Positions 61,972 through 64,000 of a stretch of DNA of 64,000 nucleotides are shown piece after piece. How positions within the stretch are numbered: the first letter of the stretch is position 1; each line of letters opens with the position of its first letter. The notes beneath the pieces were generated by a model, which searched no databases, was not told the origin of the DNA, and saw nothing but the letters and a program-made list of their open reading frames with translations. A program made the position numbers and the translations under genes. The DNA comes from Devosia riboflavina (GTDB lineage Bacteria > Pseudomonadota > Alphaproteobacteria > Rhizobiales > Devosiaceae), in NCBI RefSeq assembly GCF_000743575.1, contig NZ_JQGC01000011.1, positions 1-64,000 of the forward strand, in the 5' to 3' direction.

Positions 61972-62607
61972 ATGGTCATGGTCAAGACAATGCGGTTGGT
62001 TGGTCTGGGTTTTGCGGTGGCGGCGATGATGCTGTCCCAGGTCGCGCCCGGCTTTGCAGATTCCCGTTTCCAGCCCGGCTGGCGCTTTGCGCCGCCGCCC
62101 GGCATCACGCTGACCAATCAACGTCCGCGCCACGCGCTGGCGCTGCAGGCCAGTGGCCAGGTGCAGCCTCTTTATCTGCGGCAGGTAGTTTCCTATCCGA
62201 CCGGTGAGCGCTCCGGCACGATCGTCGTCGATACCTCGTCGCACTTCCTCTATTTCGTCCTTGGCGACGGGCGGGCGCTGCGCTACGGCATCGGCGTTGC
62301 CCGCGATGGCTTTGAATGGAGCGGCACCCATCGCGTCTCGCGAAAAGCCGAATGGCCAGGCTGGACGCCGCCGGCCGAAATGCGCAAGCGCCAGCCGGGC
62401 CTGCCGGCGCATATGGAAGGCGGCCCCAACAATCCACTCGGCGCCCGCGCGCTTTATCTCGGCTCGACCCTTTATCGCATCCACGGCACCAACGAGCCCT
62501 GGAGCATCGGGCAGAACGTTTCCTCCGGCTGCATCCGCATGACCAACGAAGACGTGATCGATCTCTACGGTCGTGTGCAATTGAACACAAAAGTGGTGGT
62601 TCTTTAG
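61972..62607 (+). CDS. L,D-transpeptidase (YkuD domain)
   Basis: A 211-residue periplasmic enzyme that makes 3-3 cross-links in peptidoglycan or attaches proteins to it. A signal peptide covers about residues 1-30 (MRLVGLGFAVAAMMLSQVAPGFA). The catalytic YkuD motif appears as YRIHGTNEPWSIGQNVSSGCIRMTNEDVIDLY: the His and the SSGC cysteine are present where SHGC is usual. AGGGAG at 61962-61967 places the start at ATG 61972 (MVMV) or 61978. It is on the same strand as the following TadG-like gene, 49 bases upstream of it. Confidence 0.9.
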   Translation: MVMVKTMRLVGLGFAVAAMMLSQVAPGFADSRFQPGWRFAPPPGITLTNQRPRHALALQASGQVQPLYLRQVVSYPTGERSGTIVVDTSSHFLYFVLGDGRALRYGIGVARDGFEWSGTHRVSRKAEWPGWTPPAEMRKRQPGLPAHMEGGPNNPLGARALYLGSTLYRIHGTNEPWSIGQNVSSGCIRMTNEDVIDLYGRVQLNTKVVVL

Positions 62608-62656
62608 CAAGGATTTGGCGGCAAAACTGCGAGCACCCGACTGAGGGAGCTGTCGC

Positions 62657-64000
62657 ATGGCGTCAAAACTGACTTTTCTCTCACCCTTCCGGCGCTTTTT
62701 GGCCGACGAGCGTGGCGCCTTTGCCGTCATGTTCGGCGTCATGGCGATCGTTCTCGTCGCGCTTGGCGGCGCAGTGGTCGACTATGTCACCCTCGAACAG
62801 GGCCGCAACCGGGCCCAGCTCGCGCTTGACGCAGCAGCGCTGGCCCTGCAGCCGCGCGTTTTCGAGGACGATTTCGATCAGGCGGAAGTTCAAGAACTGG
62901 CGCAGGCCTTCCTCAACGAACGCATTGGGCGCAGCGACGTCGTTGCGGAGATTGTGACGACCCGCGGCAATGAAGAGGAAGGGTCGCTCTATTTTCAGGC
63001 GCGCATTAAGGTCCCTACGATCTTTGTCGCCTTGGTCGGCGTGCCGGAACTCGACGCCGCAATCGAATCGGAAGCAACGCGCAAGAAGCTGGCGCTCGAA
63101 GTGGTCATGGTGCTCGATAATTCGGGCTCGATGAAAGACTATGACCGCATGAAATATTTGAAGCTGGCGGCGCAATGCGCGGCCAATACGCTCTTCTATG
63201 ACGAGGTCGTGGACGATCCCGACGATCCCAACACCTGCATTCCAGCCGAGAATGCGCAGCTGGTCGAAAACGTGAAGATCGGCATTGTCCCATTTACGAT
63301 GTTCGTCAACGTAGGCAACAGCAACAAGAATGCTGCCTGGCTGGACACGACGGGTGCCTCCTCATTGCACTACGACAATTTCGACAACGACGATGACGAA
63401 ACACGGCTGATCCTGAGCTATCCAAGCACATCGCCGCAATATCAGTTCCCTTCCCGCATGCAGCTGTTTGCCGCTACCGGTCAGGCATGGCGCGGCTGTG
63501 TGGAGGCGCGCCCGCATACCAAATCCGGCACGCTGTCGACCGCATATCTCGACACTGATGACACCGCACCGGCAGGTGGCGACACACTTTTTGTACCGCT
63601 GTTCTCGCCCGACCTCGTCAACGGAGTTGGCGGCAACAACTACGTGGCCGACAGCCCTGCCATCTGCGATCGTCCCGCCTATAGCAACACAACGTGCCAA
63701 CAGGCGCAAAGGCGTACCGGCTGCAACGCCTCAATGAACAATAACAACTGTACAACTCAAACCGCGCAGGATCCTGTGCCGGTAGGACCCACCGACTTCT
63801 ACAGCGATCTGGCATACACCAGGGGCTTTTATGGTGCTCACGCCCCCTCCTGCAGTTGCCGCACCTGGAGCTCGTGGACGTCATACACTCAGGTCGATAC
63901 ATCGACCGGTAGCAACCGCACGTTCCAGCGCACGCGCAATTGCGTTGGCGGTGGCTATGTACCGACAGGCCTCAGCAATCGCGAGTTGCAGGAGCGCGTC
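62657..64000 (+). CDS. TadG-like pilus-assembly protein with vWA domain (runs off the window)
   Basis: A frame open from ATG 62657 to the window end (448 codons, no stop). Residues 1-45 carry a positively charged start and a hydrophobic helix (VMFGVMAIVLVALGGAVVDY), the TadE/TadG class III signal pattern with Glu at the fifth position after the cleavage region (DYVTLEQGRNRAQLALDAAALAL). Residues ~140-290 are a von Willebrand A domain with the MIDAS start DNSGSM. Residues 399-429 contain CSC, W404, W407 and RTRNC, a thrombospondin-type-1-like pattern. It is probably a Tad/Flp surface or pilus protein; the rest lies outside the window. Confidence 0.8.
   Translation, partial: MASKLTFLSPFRRFLADERGAFAVMFGVMAIVLVALGGAVVDYVTLEQGRNRAQLALDAAALALQPRVFEDDFDQAEVQELAQAFLNERIGRSDVVAEIVTTRGNEEEGSLYFQARIKVPTIFVALVGVPELDAAIESEATRKKLALEVVMVLDNSGSMKDYDRMKYLKLAAQCAANTLFYDEVVDDPDDPNTCIPAENAQLVENVKIGIVPFTMFVNVGNSNKNAAWLDTTGASSLHYDNFDNDDDETRLILSYPSTSPQYQFPSRMQLFAATGQAWRGCVEARPHTKSGTLSTAYLDTDDTAPAGGDTLFVPLFSPDLVNGVGGNNYVADSPAICDRPAYSNTTCQQAQRRTGCNASMNNNNCTTQTAQDPVPVGPTDFYSDLAYTRGFYGAHAPSCSCRTWSSWTSYTQVDTSTGSNRTFQRTRNCVGGGYVPTGLSNRELQERV

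Overview
The window is a gene-dense, high-GC chromosomal segment of an alphaproteobacterium, most likely order Hyphomicrobiales and close to Devosia (family Devosiaceae). This placement is an inference from gene content: small DUF2093, DUF4170 and DUF6101 proteins, a GCS2-type GshA, a hisS-hisZ-hisG operon, a zwf-pgl-edd Entner-Doudoroff operon, an AztD-type zinc chaperone, CIRCE-controlled groESL, and short palindromic intergenic repeats of the kind common in Rhizobiales. No rRNA, tRNA, CRISPR array, prophage or transposase was recognised. Both window edges cut genes: xseA on the left and a TadG-like gene on the right.

1-11.7 kb is housekeeping: the xseA end, a lipid-A-disaccharide-synthase-like glycosyltransferase, cysQ-type phosphatase, ubiA, rsmE, gshA, purD, a patatin phospholipase, a GNAT acetyltransferase and tadA. 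A small higBA-like toxin-antitoxin pair lies at 4.2-4.8 kb with a compact promoter/operator. 11.7-20.2 kb is richer in regulators. It has a TetR gene divergent from an exported RidA protein across a double operator, then mutL (endonuclease type), and a fused extradiol-dioxygenase/esterase protein. An OhrR-type regulator diverges from an alpha/beta hydrolase, and two divergent citrate-synthase paralogues, one carrying an N-terminal DNA-binding domain, flank a 26-bp perfect palindrome.

20.2-25.4 kb is the Entner-Doudoroff/oxidative pentose-phosphate block (sugar kinase-like, zwf, pgl, edd, all leftward). 25.6-29.9 kb holds cobU, a cation-diffusion transporter and several small or secreted unknowns. 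29.9-35.8 kb is a zinc-acquisition cluster: a CobW GTPase, aztD, znuA, znuC, znuB and zur, with three candidate Zur boxes. Repeat elements have entered it twice, once exactly at the znuC-znuB junction with a duplicated 14-bp flank.

35.8-47.1 kb is translation and cell-envelope housekeeping (rsmD, an rluB-type gene with a very long low-complexity tail, a lipoprotein, lspA, ileS, a glycosyltransferase, a LuxR-type regulator, ribF and a HAD hydrolase). 47.2-53.2 kb has a degenerate EAL membrane protein divergent from a sigma-54 activator, a GH125 glycosidase, a DHFR-like protein and an EamA transporter. 53.2-57.8 kb contains two small proteins, groES-groEL, a Sel1-repeat protein and a TSUP transporter. 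57.8-61.1 kb is hisG-hisZ-hisS. The right end has a small DUF1127-like protein, a 472-base stretch without a convincing gene, an L,D-transpeptidase and a large vWA-containing TadG-like surface protein with a thrombospondin-like cysteine segment.
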